The notes beneath the pieces were generated by a model. That model was not told where the DNA came from. It ran no database searches and saw only the letters and a program-made list of their open reading frames with translations. Made by a program: the position numbers and the translations under genes. From Virgibacillus phasianinus (GTDB lineage: Bacteria; Bacillota; Bacilli; Bacillales; Amphibacillaceae), in assembly GCF_002216775.1 (NCBI RefSeq), contig NZ_CP022315.1:3782001-3846000 (forward strand): a stretch of DNA of 64,000 nucleotides. The letters are read 5' to 3'. Numbering within the stretch: position 1 is the first letter of the stretch; every line of letters begins with the position of its first letter. Of this stretch, positions 8,908-17,944 are shown piece by piece.

Positions 8908-10449
8908 GTGGAAGTAATATTTATTTTGGCGTTACTGGCAGGATTAGCGATTGTGATTGGGATATTATGGTTTATCTATATGAAAATCAAATATAAAACT
9001 GTCCCATCAAATGTGGCATTGATTATTACCGGCCCAAAGCTAGGTGACCCGGAAAAGGACACCAACATTTTTCAGGATGACGAAGGAAGATATATGAAGG
9101 TAATCCGTGGCGGTGGACATCGTTTAAAAATGTTCCAAACGCATACGCCAGTTTCACTGACAGCTTTTCAACTGAAAATAATAACACCCACTGTGTATAC
9201 GAAACAGGGGGTTCCAATCGTGGGTGAAGCTGTTGCTATGCTTAAAGTTGCTGATTCAATAGAGGGTATTGCCAAGTATGCAGAGCAGTTTTTGGGCAGA
9301 AAGCAAAAAGAATTGGAAAGCGACATCTCGGAAGTATTAGGGTCAAACCTGCGTGCTATCCTATCAAAAATGACAGTAGAACAAATTAATAATGATCGAG
9401 AAAGTTTTAACGAGCAGGTTCGTCAGATTGCCCAGAAGCAACTGGATGCCATGGGTTTCAGGATTACCAGTCTCGGATTAACAGATTTGAAGGATGTCGA
9501 GGGCAGTGATTATCTAACAAACCTCGGGAGACCACGCACAGCAGAAATTCAAAAAGCAGCCGAGATTGCCGAGGCAACCAATAATAGAGCGACAAAAGTT
9601 CACGTCGCCCAAATGAATGAAGAAATCAAACGCGAAGAATACGAACGGGAAATTCAGATTGCTGAATCAAGGAAAACGAAAGAAATTAAAGATGCACAGA
9701 TAAAAGCAGAAACAGAAAGGGAAAAAGCGAAAACGGAAGCAGCCTATTCCCTTGAAAAGGCAGAGCGTGATCTTGATGTTGAAAAAGAGCGCTTGAAGAT
9801 TAATAGACAGCAAAAAGAAGAAGAATTACGCTTAAAACAACTGGAAAGAGAGCGCAATGTCGCATTGGAGCAGGAAGAAGTAAAAGTACGAAAAGCAAAA
9901 TCCGATGCCGATTATTATGAAAGAGTGCGTACCGCTGAGGCGGAAGCTGAATCCAGGGAAAAAGCAGGTTATGCTGAAGCAGAGGTTATTAAAACGAAGA
10001 ACTTGGCCGAGGTAGAGGCGATTGAAAAACGAGCAGAAGCACTAAATAAACATAAAGAAGTAATGATGACTGAAATGCTGATTAATATGATGCCTGAATT
10101 TGCTAAAGCTGTTTCCGAACCATTAGGAAATGTTGAATCCATCCGTATTCTTGACGGTGGAAACGGTGATGGTGTTAACAATTTACCTGGCAGCATCACT
10201 GGTATAATGACGAATCTACAAGAAAGTCTGGGTCAAATGACTGGTTTAGACTTAAACGAAGTTATCAACAATTTATCAGGTAAAAGTAATATTAAAGGCG
10301 AATTAGGCGTTATTGCTAATGCGGCCAAAGAAAGTAACGAACAAACGCCGGAAAGTACGGATGAAGCTGACTATTCAGTTGAAAATGAATTCGATATAAA
10401 TGAGGACGAAAGTGTACAGGAAGGCTTGGATGAACCCGAAAATAAATAA
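8908..10449 (+). CDS. floT: Flotillin-like membrane scaffold protein
   Basis: Organises functional membrane microdomains. A membrane segment at about residues 3-25 is followed by an SPFH/PHB domain (about 30-210) and a long charged coiled coil (about 210-400) rich in EA/KA repeats such as TAEAEAESREKAGYAEAE, then a C-terminal region ending in an acidic tail. At 513 residues it is FloT/YuaG length. The start is GTG 8908 with AAAAGGGAGAG before it; the overlapping ATG is out of frame. The NfeD-type partner usually found with FloT is absent here, so it appears monocistronic, closed by a strong terminator. Confidence 0.93.
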   Translation: MEVIFILALLAGLAIVIGILWFIYMKIKYKTVPSNVALIITGPKLGDPEKDTNIFQDDEGRYMKVIRGGGHRLKMFQTHTPVSLTAFQLKIITPTVYTKQGVPIVGEAVAMLKVADSIEGIAKYAEQFLGRKQKELESDISEVLGSNLRAILSKMTVEQINNDRESFNEQVRQIAQKQLDAMGFRITSLGLTDLKDVEGSDYLTNLGRPRTAEIQKAAEIAEATNNRATKVHVAQMNEEIKREEYEREIQIAESRKTKEIKDAQIKAETEREKAKTEAAYSLEKAERDLDVEKERLKINRQQKEEELRLKQLERERNVALEQEEVKVRKAKSDADYYERVRTAEAEAESREKAGYAEAEVIKTKNLAEVEAIEKRAEALNKHKEVMMTEMLINMMPEFAKAVSEPLGNVESIRILDGGNGDGVNNLPGSITGIMTNLQESLGQMTGLDLNEVINNLSGKSNIKGELGVIANAAKESNEQTPESTDEADYSVENEFDINEDESVQEGLDEPENK

Positions 10450-10455
10450 TTTGTG

Positions 10456-10490
10456 CTAAAACAGACCGCCTCGCGGTCTGTTTTAGTTTT
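10456..10490 (+). terminator. Rho-independent terminator after flotillin
   Basis: Perfect 14-bp stem CTAAAACAGACCGC (10456-10469) with GCGGTCTGTTTTAG (10473-10486), three-base loop, followed by a T tract. Confidence 0.95.
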
Positions 10491-10625
10491 GTTTTGTTTC
10501 TGATATCAATCATATTAGTGTAAGTCCAAAAAGAGTGGAAAGATCGGGGAATATGGATAATTGCCCCCATTTTCAGTGCTGTTCAATTACTCTGCGGCCT
10601 TATCACAAACCACAGCAAAGTCTAA

Positions 10626-11117
10626 CTATATCCTATTGGATTTAGGCTTTGCACTTTCTATCAATCGCTTATGCCAAGGCAGCCAGAAACCATAAACAAT
10701 CAGATAAACAGGAATAGACCACCAGGTATGCCAGCCGTTTAATTTCATGTAGCCAGCTTGGACCATGCCCCATTCGATAATAAATGATATTACCGTAAAT
10801 AAAATGACAAGTCCCCATTTACTGTCTAATTTCAAGTAATTTATGTAAATAACAGCCAAGGCTGAGGGGATAATCCCGTATGAAATGATATCGCCAATTC
10901 CAACTTTTTTAGGATTAGCCAGATTAAAGGAGTCGAATTGGTTCATGCCTGAATCAATCATCCATGTTACGTAACCCACTACACCAAATGTAATGTAAAT
11001 ATCTTTCCAACTAATCCGCTTAGGCATAAACAGCATAAAAAGAATCGTGATAATACCGATTATAATTGGGAACCATACCCCTTTTGATAATAGATCTAAG
11101 TCCTTTAGGGAAACCAT
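10626..11117 (-). CDS. Polytopic membrane protein, CBO0543-like
   Basis: About 163 residues with five hydrophobic helices. The aromatic-rich loop GYMKLNGWHTWWSIPVYL and the ending FWLPWHKRL resemble the CBO0543 family found in spore formers; function unknown. The frame is open up to 11192, but that ATG has no ribosome site, while AAAGGA stands nine bases before ATG 11117. Confidence 0.6.
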   Translation of the reverse strand: MVSLKDLDLLSKGVWFPIIIGIITILFMLFMPKRISWKDIYITFGVVGYVTWMIDSGMNQFDSFNLANPKKVGIGDIISYGIIPSALAVIYINYLKLDSKWGLVILFTVISFIIEWGMVQAGYMKLNGWHTWWSIPVYLIVYGFWLPWHKRLIESAKPKSNRI

Positions 11118-11306
11118 TTGATACCGTCCTTTGAAGGTAAGATGTTGATTACTGCTGTTTGACACTTTCATTGTTTGCCTAAACGGTTCCATTCATACAA
11201 TATGGATTTAGAAAGCATTTGGCAATCACTGGAATTAGCAAAAGCCATTATATAAAGGAAGGGGAAATAATGGTTTCATTACGAAATACCTCCCCTTCCT
11301 TTTACA

Positions 11307-12746
11307 TTACATATTTTCCGCTTTTTTCTTATCATATCCTGTTTCTGCCGTTTCAAATTCATCATCAATAGGTGGATAGGTTTTTTTAACAAAAATAGAT
11401 AAGATAATCGCAACGAACGATATTACAGCGATAACTAGAAAAGCAACATTTACTCCATGAATACCGGGGTTTGCGGCTTGCTGGGAGTTTTGTGCTGTCA
11501 TCGTCATAATTGTAACGAGGATGGCGGTCCCAACGGATGCTGCGATTTGCCGCAGTGTATTATTCATAGCCGCACCGTGTGGAATCAATTTTTGTGGCAA
11601 TTGATTCAAACCTGCTGTCGTTACAGGCATCATCACCATCGAGAAGCCAAACATGCGAACAGCATACATGACGATTAGGAATGTGAGCGTCGTTGTTGTG
11701 CCCAGGAATCCAAAGGCCAAGGTTGCGCCCGTCATAATAGTCAAACCAACAATCCCTAACAAGCGAGCTCCAATCCGGTCAAAAATTCGTCCCGTAATCG
11801 GAGACATTAATCCGGAGATGAGCGCGCCGGGGAGGAGAACGAGTCCGGATTCCATGGCTGTGAAATCTCTCATATTCTGCATATAAAGCGGGATTAAGGT
11901 TTCCGATCCAATCAATCCAAGGAACGTGATCATGCCAATTATAGTTGCAATTGTAAATGTGTTGTATTTGAATACCCTGAACTCAAGCATCGGATGGCGC
12001 ATGCGTAACTGCCGCAATATAAAGACTGTGAGGGTTAGGGCCCCGACCACAAGAATGGCAATGGTCCTCACGCTCCCCCATCCATAGTTTCCAGCACTTG
12101 AGAAGCCAAATAGAAGTCCGCCAAAGCCGACAGAAGACAAGAGAATCGATGCAATATCGAGTTTCGGATACGTGAGTTCTGTCACATTCCTTAATATGAA
12201 ATAAGCAATAAAGATAATTAAAATAGCTAAAGGTAAAATAAGCAAAAACAAAAATCTCCAAGAATAATTAGACGTCACCCAGCCGGACAATGTCGGTCCA
12301 ATAGCCGGTGCAAAAGAGATAACGAGTCCGATGTAGCCCATCGCGGCCCCACGTTTATTAACAGGGAAAATTAATAGGAAAACCGTCTGCATGAGTGGCA
12401 GCATAATCCCGGCTCCGGCAGATTGAATAATTCTTCCTATTAACAATAAACCAAAATTCGGAGCAAGCCCTCCTACAATCGTTCCGAACGCAAATACGCT
12501 CATTGCCGTCATAAAAAGCTGACGTGTTGTAAACCGTTCAATCAAAAATGCAGTGATGGGTATCATGACCCCATTGACAAGCATAAAGACAGTGGTCAGC
12601 CATTGAGCCGTATTAGCCGAAATATTCATCTCATCCATGATTGGAGGAATAGCTGTAATCATAAGCGTCTGATTTAAAATCGCAATAAATGAACCAGCGA
12701 GCAGCAAACCAGCCATTAATGTTTTGTTATAAGGTTGCGTCGTCAT
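11307..12746 (-). CDS. DHA2-family multidrug efflux MFS transporter (LmrB/EmrB/QacA type)
   Basis: 479 residues, 14 predicted helices, proton-driven drug export. Family signatures include the N-terminal LNQTLMITAIPPIMDEM, QWLTTVFMLVNGVMIPI, motif A ERFTTRQLF and motif C in helix 5 (GLVISFAPAIGPTLSGW). Closest in appearance to Bacillus LmrB and to the damaged exporter at 20497-21961 in this window. The start has GGGGGGAT just before ATG 12746. A SigA-type promoter lies at 12794-12822. No dedicated regulator is adjacent. Confidence 0.88.
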   Translation of the reverse strand: MTTQPYNKTLMAGLLLAGSFIAILNQTLMITAIPPIMDEMNISANTAQWLTTVFMLVNGVMIPITAFLIERFTTRQLFMTAMSVFAFGTIVGGLAPNFGLLLIGRIIQSAGAGIMLPLMQTVFLLIFPVNKRGAAMGYIGLVISFAPAIGPTLSGWVTSNYSWRFLFLLILPLAILIIFIAYFILRNVTELTYPKLDIASILLSSVGFGGLLFGFSSAGNYGWGSVRTIAILVVGALTLTVFILRQLRMRHPMLEFRVFKYNTFTIATIIGMITFLGLIGSETLIPLYMQNMRDFTAMESGLVLLPGALISGLMSPITGRIFDRIGARLLGIVGLTIMTGATLAFGFLGTTTTLTFLIVMYAVRMFGFSMVMMPVTTAGLNQLPQKLIPHGAAMNNTLRQIAASVGTAILVTIMTMTAQNSQQAANPGIHGVNVAFLVIAVISFVAIILSIFVKKTYPPIDDEFETAETGYDKKKAENM

Positions 12747-12793
12747 TCATATCCCCCCATTTCTTTCAATGAAAAAAATTATTTAACTCCCGC

Positions 12794-12822
12794 ATTATAC
12801 TTGGTGTGAGAACAGCTTGCAA
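12794..12822 (-). promoter_or_regulatory. Promoter of the DHA2 exporter
   Basis: On the minus strand TTGCAA (12817-12822), 17-bp spacer, perfect TATAAT (12794-12799); about 48 bases ahead of the start codon. Confidence 0.75.
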
Positions 12823-12905
12823 TTTATTGATACGGATTGTTTTTCCTTCCGTCATATTTCAAGCCCCCCCTATCTACTCATTAAGACCTGAAAACTCAAT
12901 AAAGA

Positions 12906-12939
12906 GCGATACATAGTAGATGTGGCTACTATGTACCGC
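12906..12939 (-). terminator. Hairpin after the quinone oxidoreductase gene
   Basis: Arms GCGATACATAGTA (12906-12918) and TACTATGTACCGC (12927-12939) pair with one mismatch, followed on the minus strand by CTCTTTATT. Probable terminator of the leftward gene ending at 13007; an operator role is possible. Confidence 0.55.
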
Positions 12940-13006
12940 CCTTTTACTCTTTGTCTCTTCTAGGAAAACAAAAAACTCCTGAATTTATATCAGTGTTCCT
13001 GTCAGA

Positions 13007-13984
13007 TTAACCAACCTTTAAAATAATTTTTCCGATGTTTTTATTGTTTTCCATATGTTCATGTGCTTGTTGAATTTGATTAAAAGCAAAGACTTGATCA
13101 ACAACCGGACGAAGCGTATTGTTGCCAAAAAGATCTAGAGTCTTGGCAGAAAATTCAGCTGTCAGTGCTGCCTTGTATTCATCGCTTCTTGGTGTGAGCA
13201 AGGTACCAGTCAGCTGAATGCGTTTTGACATTAATTCCATTAAATTGACATTTTCTAAATTGGCACCACCTAAAATCCCAATTAACACCCAACGTCCATC
13301 TACTTTGATGCTTTCAAGGTTCTTACTCCAATAAGATGCACCAATGAAATCAAGAATCAAATCCACTCCTTGATTTTCAGTAGCGTTTAGTACTTCCTCA
13401 TCAAAGTTCTGTTCTTTATAGTTTATTTCAACATCCGCTCCTAATGACCGACAAAAATCAAGCTTCTCCTTCGATCCAGCCGTGGTTATCACGTTCGCCT
13501 GACCGATTTGCTTCGCAAGCTGAATCGCGGCCGTTCCAACTCCACTTCCACCGGCATGAACCAGCACGTTTTCATCTGCATGTAAGTGCCCTATCCAAAA
13601 TAATGTTTGATACGCTGTTAAGAAAACCTCAGGAATGGAGGCGGCTTCTTCAAAAGAAAGGTTTTCCGGAATGACCATCGCCCTTTCAGCCGGCATCACG
13701 ACGTATTCGGCATAACCGCCACCATTCACAAGTCCCATAATGTGCGTGCCAACTTCGATTTCCACACCTGCGCCTACTTCTTCAACAATTCCAGCAACCT
13801 CTACACCTAAAATGGGATTGTTCAAATAGCCCTTACTAGTTTCCCGATTAAGGATATCCGTTCGATTAACAGCTGCTGCTTTTACTTTGATTAATAATTC
13901 CCCGTCCCTTGGATCTGGCTTAGCAAATTCTTCAATTTGTAATTGTTCTGCACCGCCAGGCTGTTTTACAGTGATTGCTTTCAT
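13007..13984 (-). CDS. NAD(P)H:quinone oxidoreductase-like, zinc-independent MDR family
   Basis: 325 residues, PIG3/QOR-type medium-chain reductase. A GroES-like domain (about 1-125, AAVNRTDILNR, GVEVAGIVEEVG) is followed by a Rossmann domain with VHAGGSGVGTAAIQLAK (about 141-157) for NADPH and the ending NKNIGKIILKVG typical of PIG3. No structural or catalytic zinc ligands. Start at ATG 13984 with TAGGAGGC. Probably detoxifies quinones or aldehydes; substrate not deducible. Confidence 0.85.
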   Translation of the reverse strand: MKAITVKQPGGAEQLQIEEFAKPDPRDGELLIKVKAAAVNRTDILNRETSKGYLNNPILGVEVAGIVEEVGAGVEIEVGTHIMGLVNGGGYAEYVVMPAERAMVIPENLSFEEAASIPEVFLTAYQTLFWIGHLHADENVLVHAGGSGVGTAAIQLAKQIGQANVITTAGSKEKLDFCRSLGADVEINYKEQNFDEEVLNATENQGVDLILDFIGASYWSKNLESIKVDGRWVLIGILGGANLENVNLMELMSKRIQLTGTLLTPRSDEYKAALTAEFSAKTLDLFGNNTLRPVVDQVFAFNQIQQAHEHMENNKNIGKIILKVG

Positions 13985-14244
13985 TTATGAGCCTCCTAAA
14001 TAATTACTTGATTCAAGGGTAACTTTAAAAACGCACGAAAAGTTGGAAGTGCATTGATTTCATTAAGTACACCATCAGTGAGCGGATGCAGTCAAAACAT
14101 CTTTTCAGCTTTTTTCCTATTGGTTGTTTCCTCGAGATTTATTTCCCAACCTTATCATTACGATCACGATTTAACCAATATTGTGCCCATCCGATGTTCT
14201 TTTAAATTATTAGGTTATCCCTTTGTTTACTACTTTTACAATGG

Positions 14245-15957
14245 TCAGGATACCTTCTGCAAAATTGTTTCCACTCTTTCATTAATTGATTGGAAATTAG
14301 GTATTGGAGTCTTTTCATCCGACAACTGGTATTTCTCCTTCAAATGTGTGATGCGCTCGACACTTTCGTCAATCCTATTCTCACTTATTTCTCCCTCTTC
14401 AACAGCCTCTTTCAATTCATCAAAAACTTCAGCAATTAAATTCGGATTATGTGCAACAAGCAGTAAATCTGCGCCCGCCTTTACTGACTGGACTGCTGCA
14501 TCCGCAACACTATAATGATCTGTAATTGCTTCCATCGTCAAGTCATCGGTAATGACAACACCATCAAAATCATAATCCTCTCGCAAAATGCCTGTGATTA
14601 CCTCTTTTGACATGGATGCAGGATAATCTTCATCGATTTTTGGGAGCAAGATATGCGCAACCATGCTGACATCGGCTCCCTCCGAAATAGCTTTCTTGAA
14701 TGGCACTAGTTCCAATTTGGACAGTTCCTCGTAGCTTTTATTGACTTTTGGGAGTTCCAAATGGGAATCCACGCCAGTATCCCCGTGTCCGGGAAAATGT
14801 TTTATGACCGAAATAACCCCTTCATTCTGGATTCCTTTCATCGTCTGAATGCCCAGTCTCGTGACAATATTTGGATTGTCGCCAAATGAACGGTCACCGA
14901 TAACAGGATTATTTGGATTGCTGTTAATGTCGAGAACGGGAGCAAAGTCCAAATTGAAACCGAGTGCTTTCATTTGCTTCCCAAGGATGGTACCGACATT
15001 AAATGACACATCCGGATCGTTCAGCTTTCCAATCGAACGGCTCGTTGGCAGACTTTTTATCCCATCTGGCATTCGTGTCACACTTCCCCCCTCTTCATCG
15101 ACTCCCAGTAATAATGGGTAAGGGTTTCCAGCGTTAGCGGTTTTCATCCCATTCAAAAAGTTGACGGTTTGAGTCTTGCTTTCGATGTTATTGCCGAATA
15201 AAATAATACCCCCAACATGATAGTTCTTAATGGTGTTTTTCGTCTCAGCAGTCATTTCCGTACCATCGACACCGCTAAAGATCATCTGGCCGATTTTTTC
15301 ATCAAGACTCATACTTTCGTTGCCTTTACCACTAGAAGCATCGCTATTTTCTCCATGTACACCATCTCTGTTTATTTCCTTCGATAATGAAATATGATCC
15401 ACACCCGGGTTATCTGATTTACCGGCGGGATTTGGCAGCACCCATTTTAAGACATAACCGCTAGAAAGTTCATAAACAAGAATGATTTGATCATAATTTT
15501 CATCCTGGTAGTAATGCGTGTCATCCGGTTTTTCATATGATTCAATCGTATCCAGATCGAACGCCGTGAATTGATCCTGAGATGACCGTAAATCGGACAC
15601 AATATCGCCTGTAATACCGACATCAATGCCATGTGACGGATAGTTCAAAAAAAGACCAGCATTCGTATCTGAGGTCCCATTCGGCTTTCCCCAAGCCTCT
15701 TGCACCTCATCGACAGTCGTTTCACCAACAATGATATTGCTGTCCGGTATTTTTCCTTGCTTGGCCAAGTCGAATATGCTGTCCAGGGTTGGTTCAGCCT
15801 TAGGGACGTCTTTGCTTTCATGACCTGGTGATGTTTTCTTAGATTGTTGGTCTGCTTGTTGATCCTTTGTATCATCACCCGATGAACTGTTGAAATAAAA
15901 AGCCGCTCCTAGAGCGATGATAGCAATAATGATTATAATGGTGATACGTTTGATCAT
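14245..15957 (-). CDS. nagZ: Secreted beta-N-acetylhexosaminidase (GH3, NagZ) with N-terminal DUF4309-like domain
   Basis: Cleaves N-acetylglucosamine from muropeptides. Signal/anchor segment at 1-22, an acidic linker, then a region (about 55-210: DSIFDLAKQGKIPDSNIIVGETT and EAWGKPNG) like the DUF4309/YjgB domain. The GH3 catalytic domain starts near 215 with LDEKIGQMIFSG; it has KHFPGHGDTGVDSH, holding the NagZ His/Asp acid-base loop, and the nucleophile loop VVITDDLTMEAI. Bacillus NagZ proteins are secreted too, but the N-terminal extension is unusual. Start ATG 15957 with GGAGGA. No operon partner. Confidence 0.85.
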   Translation of the reverse strand: MIKRITIIIIIAIIALGAAFYFNSSSGDDTKDQQADQQSKKTSPGHESKDVPKAEPTLDSIFDLAKQGKIPDSNIIVGETTVDEVQEAWGKPNGTSDTNAGLFLNYPSHGIDVGITGDIVSDLRSSQDQFTAFDLDTIESYEKPDDTHYYQDENYDQIILVYELSSGYVLKWVLPNPAGKSDNPGVDHISLSKEINRDGVHGENSDASSGKGNESMSLDEKIGQMIFSGVDGTEMTAETKNTIKNYHVGGIILFGNNIESKTQTVNFLNGMKTANAGNPYPLLLGVDEEGGSVTRMPDGIKSLPTSRSIGKLNDPDVSFNVGTILGKQMKALGFNLDFAPVLDINSNPNNPVIGDRSFGDNPNIVTRLGIQTMKGIQNEGVISVIKHFPGHGDTGVDSHLELPKVNKSYEELSKLELVPFKKAISEGADVSMVAHILLPKIDEDYPASMSKEVITGILREDYDFDGVVITDDLTMEAITDHYSVADAAVQSVKAGADLLLVAHNPNLIAEVFDELKEAVEEGEISENRIDESVERITHLKEKYQLSDEKTPIPNFQSINERVETILQKVS

Positions 15958-16030
15958 TGTAAGTCCTCCAGTAAAGATTTTACCTCGTTTGAAGCTAATA
16001 CCAGTATTCTATTTCCCTCATAAAGTATTT

Positions 16031-16129
16031 TTAACCTCCACCGTGAACACTTCCAGGTGGGTTTCTCTTCATTTCGCCCTGTCACATTCTTTCACGTCTT
16101 TCTTCAGAAGTATCTTTTTCATCACTCAT
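16031..16129 (-). pseudogene. Tiny ORF with in-frame TGA, paralogue of 16600-16695
   Basis: From ATG 16129 (AAAGGGG upstream) the frame reads MSDEKDTSEERRERM, then TGA at 16082-16084, then in the same frame QGEMKRNPPGSVHGGG and TAA. The intact paralogue has Arg at the position of the TGA, so this is most simply a CGA-to-TGA nonsense mutation. No family recognised. Confidence 0.5.
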
Positions 16130-16206
16130 ATAATAATGCCCCTTTCAAATTAAACTGCCTTTGTTGAATTCACTTAACTTATTATACCTAAGGGGCTCTA
16201 CATCAA

Positions 16207-16548
16207 TTAAAACAAGCAATAAATTGCAATTGTGATAAACACTGGTATTAGTAAACTCCTTTTTTTATTCTCCCTCCTTTTATAAATTGTAGACACAATT
16301 CCACCTATGATCACTAAGCCAATTCCAAGAAATTTGATAATGGTTAATGCCAGTAAATTTCCAAAGGAGGCGAAAAAATAACCGATAACTAGGAAGCCAA
16401 TAGTGAAAATAAAATGTAGTGATTTAAAGTCTTTTTTTGCAGAGTTTCTATCATCCGAATCCATTTTTAAATAAGTTCTAACAACCATAAAAGTTGGTGT
16501 TCCCCACAAGATTAACAAAGTCATAAGTGAATCAACATCAATATTCAT
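16207..16548 (-). CDS. Hypothetical membrane protein
   Basis: About 113 residues, four hydrophobic segments with a charged central loop (KMDSDDRNSAKKDFKS) and a basic loop (YKRRENKKR). No family recognised. A TTG at 16572 would lengthen the N-terminus by eight residues, but the ribosome-like GGAGGTG lies inside that extension, so ATG 16548 is preferred. Confidence 0.5.
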   Translation of the reverse strand: MNIDVDSLMTLLILWGTPTFMVVRTYLKMDSDDRNSAKKDFKSLHFIFTIGFLVIGYFFASFGNLLALTIIKFLGIGLVIIGGIVSTIYKRRENKKRSLLIPVFITIAIYCLF

Positions 16549-16599
16549 TACCTTTTTCCGGTACACCTCCAATGTTTCTTGTTAACAATGAATTTCCTT

Positions 16600-16695
16600 T
16601 TACAATTCACAGTGATAAGTTGTAGGGGGATTTCTCTTTAATTCTTCTTGTCTCATTTCCCCTCTTCTTACACGAGTATCTTTTTCATTATCCAA
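16600..16695 (-). CDS. Tiny ORF (31 residues), paralogue of 16031-16129
   Basis: TTG start directly after an in-frame TAA; codes for a highly charged peptide LDNEKDTRVRRGEMRQEEL followed by KRNPPTTYHCEL. EKDT, RR.E, M.Q.E and KRNPP align with the other tiny ORF 0.5 kb away. The ribosome site is poor (GGGG just ahead of TTG). Conservation between the two copies at protein level is the main support for coding. Confidence 0.4.
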   Translation of the reverse strand: MDNEKDTRVRRGEMRQEELKRNPPTTYHCEL

Positions 16696-16726
16696 GCCCC
16701 GATAACATTAAATATGTATTTTCTAA

Positions 16727-17548
16727 CTACGCAATAAACTGAGTAAACCAAGCAATATACGTTGCACCTGGAATGAATAACAATTGTGCTAGAAGCGTTC
16801 CTAACAGCCTTGATGTCACCATCATAATAGATGCACTTTTTAAACTGACATAGCTTCCCTTTTGATTGATCACATCATCTGCAAGGATTGAAATTTTTGG
16901 GTCAATAAAGACAATGAGTAAGATTGTAGCTACACCATTAATTAAACCCGATGCCATTACAGCTGTGGTTGCCCGTTCGGGTGCAAGCAGTGCTGCATAT
17001 AGTGCAGATAATACTCCTATAGTGTAAATAGCTGTTATCAGCATATTAATGCAAAATAATTTAATCGGGATATCACGCCAGTTCATATCTTTTAAATAAG
17101 AATACCTAGGTAAATGAATATGTTTCTTTGCCCGTTTTAAATAGGGTACTGTAAACCCCTTTTTTAATAACGCTGGAACAGACCCTCGTTCCTCTGCTAA
17201 ATGGTTGATTGCCCTTGAAAAAATAGCAATAAAGGTTGGTAACAAAAGTAGACCAATAATTGTTCCTAATGTTGCAGAACCAATGATAATCCGATATTGA
17301 CTAGCAACGAATTCTAGCGTATTTTCTTTTGGTGCCTTATCTATCAAACTTCCTGTGAAAGGCTGCTGCATCATATTCGCTAACCTTGAAACCATTACCA
17401 TCACATTAAACAGGGAAAGTGCCGATGCTAATAGCTTTACCCTTGCACCTGATAGGCGTACCGAATACGCTAATGTTTCGATTGAATGAATGATTAAGAT
17501 AAAAAGTGCAATCATTATTAATTGCGTTGTGAAATATTCCAAAGACAT
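16727..17548 (-). CDS. amj: Amj-family lipid II flippase (DUF2837)
   Basis: Alternate lipid II flippase that can replace MurJ and moves the peptidoglycan precursor across the membrane. The 273-residue protein begins with a helix and the conserved IETLAYSVRLSGARVK and NVMVMVSRLANMMQQP segments; a further conserved stretch is IDPKISILADDVI near the C-terminus. Eight or so hydrophobic helices and length match the family. In B. subtilis amj answers to SigM; no clear TGAAAC/CGTA promoter was seen here. Start ATG 17548 after AAGTAGG. Confidence 0.85.
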   Translation of the reverse strand: MSLEYFTTQLIMIALFILIIHSIETLAYSVRLSGARVKLLASALSLFNVMVMVSRLANMMQQPFTGSLIDKAPKENTLEFVASQYRIIIGSATLGTIIGLLLLPTFIAIFSRAINHLAEERGSVPALLKKGFTVPYLKRAKKHIHLPRYSYLKDMNWRDIPIKLFCINMLITAIYTIGVLSALYAALLAPERATTAVMASGLINGVATILLIVFIDPKISILADDVINQKGSYVSLKSASIMMVTSRLLGTLLAQLLFIPGATYIAWFTQFIA

Positions 17549-17675
17549 TACCTACTTCATTTTATGTTTTTTAAATGGTACCTAATTAAGGTATAAGTTC
17601 TATTAAACTACCGAATCAGTAACAAAAGTAATTTCTCCTATTGAACATTGCACTAGTTTTTCTATAGGATTTATT

Positions 17676-17849
17676 CTATTTTTTATATAAATTCAAACCT
17701 AATCTAAAAAACAATATTAAGAAAATCAGAAATAAAAATGTGCCGATTGTACCCCAATCTATTTCTCCATTTTGAATTATACTCACAACCGTAATCCCTA
17801 CAAGTACGCCCGCAATACTGGAAAGAAAACTTTTTAATTTGTTAGTCAA
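17676..17849 (-). CDS. Small membrane protein (57 residues)
   Basis: TTG start with GGGGGCGGT ahead. Two hydrophobic helices (FLSSIAGVLVGITVVSII and IGTFLFLIFLILFF) joined by QNGEIDWG, ending LGLNLYKK. Good ribosome site and membrane-protein composition support it. No family recognised. Confidence 0.6.
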   Translation of the reverse strand: MTNKLKSFLSSIAGVLVGITVVSIIQNGEIDWGTIGTFLFLIFLILFFRLGLNLYKK

Positions 17850-17944
17850 ATTACCGCCCCCTATCCCCTCATTTCAAGGCAACTGTTACAGTTATTCATA
17901 ACTTAACAGGTAATTAAGAACAATTCCTTATTAGAACAAATTAG

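Noticed and set aside
12766-12855. 29-codon ORF (start MTEGKTIRINKLQ) just ahead of the DHA2 exporter, with a G-rich site
   Set aside because: A very good promoter for the exporter (TTGCAA-N17-TATAAT, 12794-12822) lies inside it, so it is unlikely to be a leader peptide of that transcript.
13985-14244. Short minus-strand frame reading PLTDGVLNEINALPTFRAF
   Set aside because: About 30 codons behind a stop, no start or ribosome site; at most a gene remnant.
14054-14515. Plus-strand open frame overlapping the 3' end of nagZ
   Set aside because: Antisense to a clear gene, no ribosome site, composition of a shadow frame.
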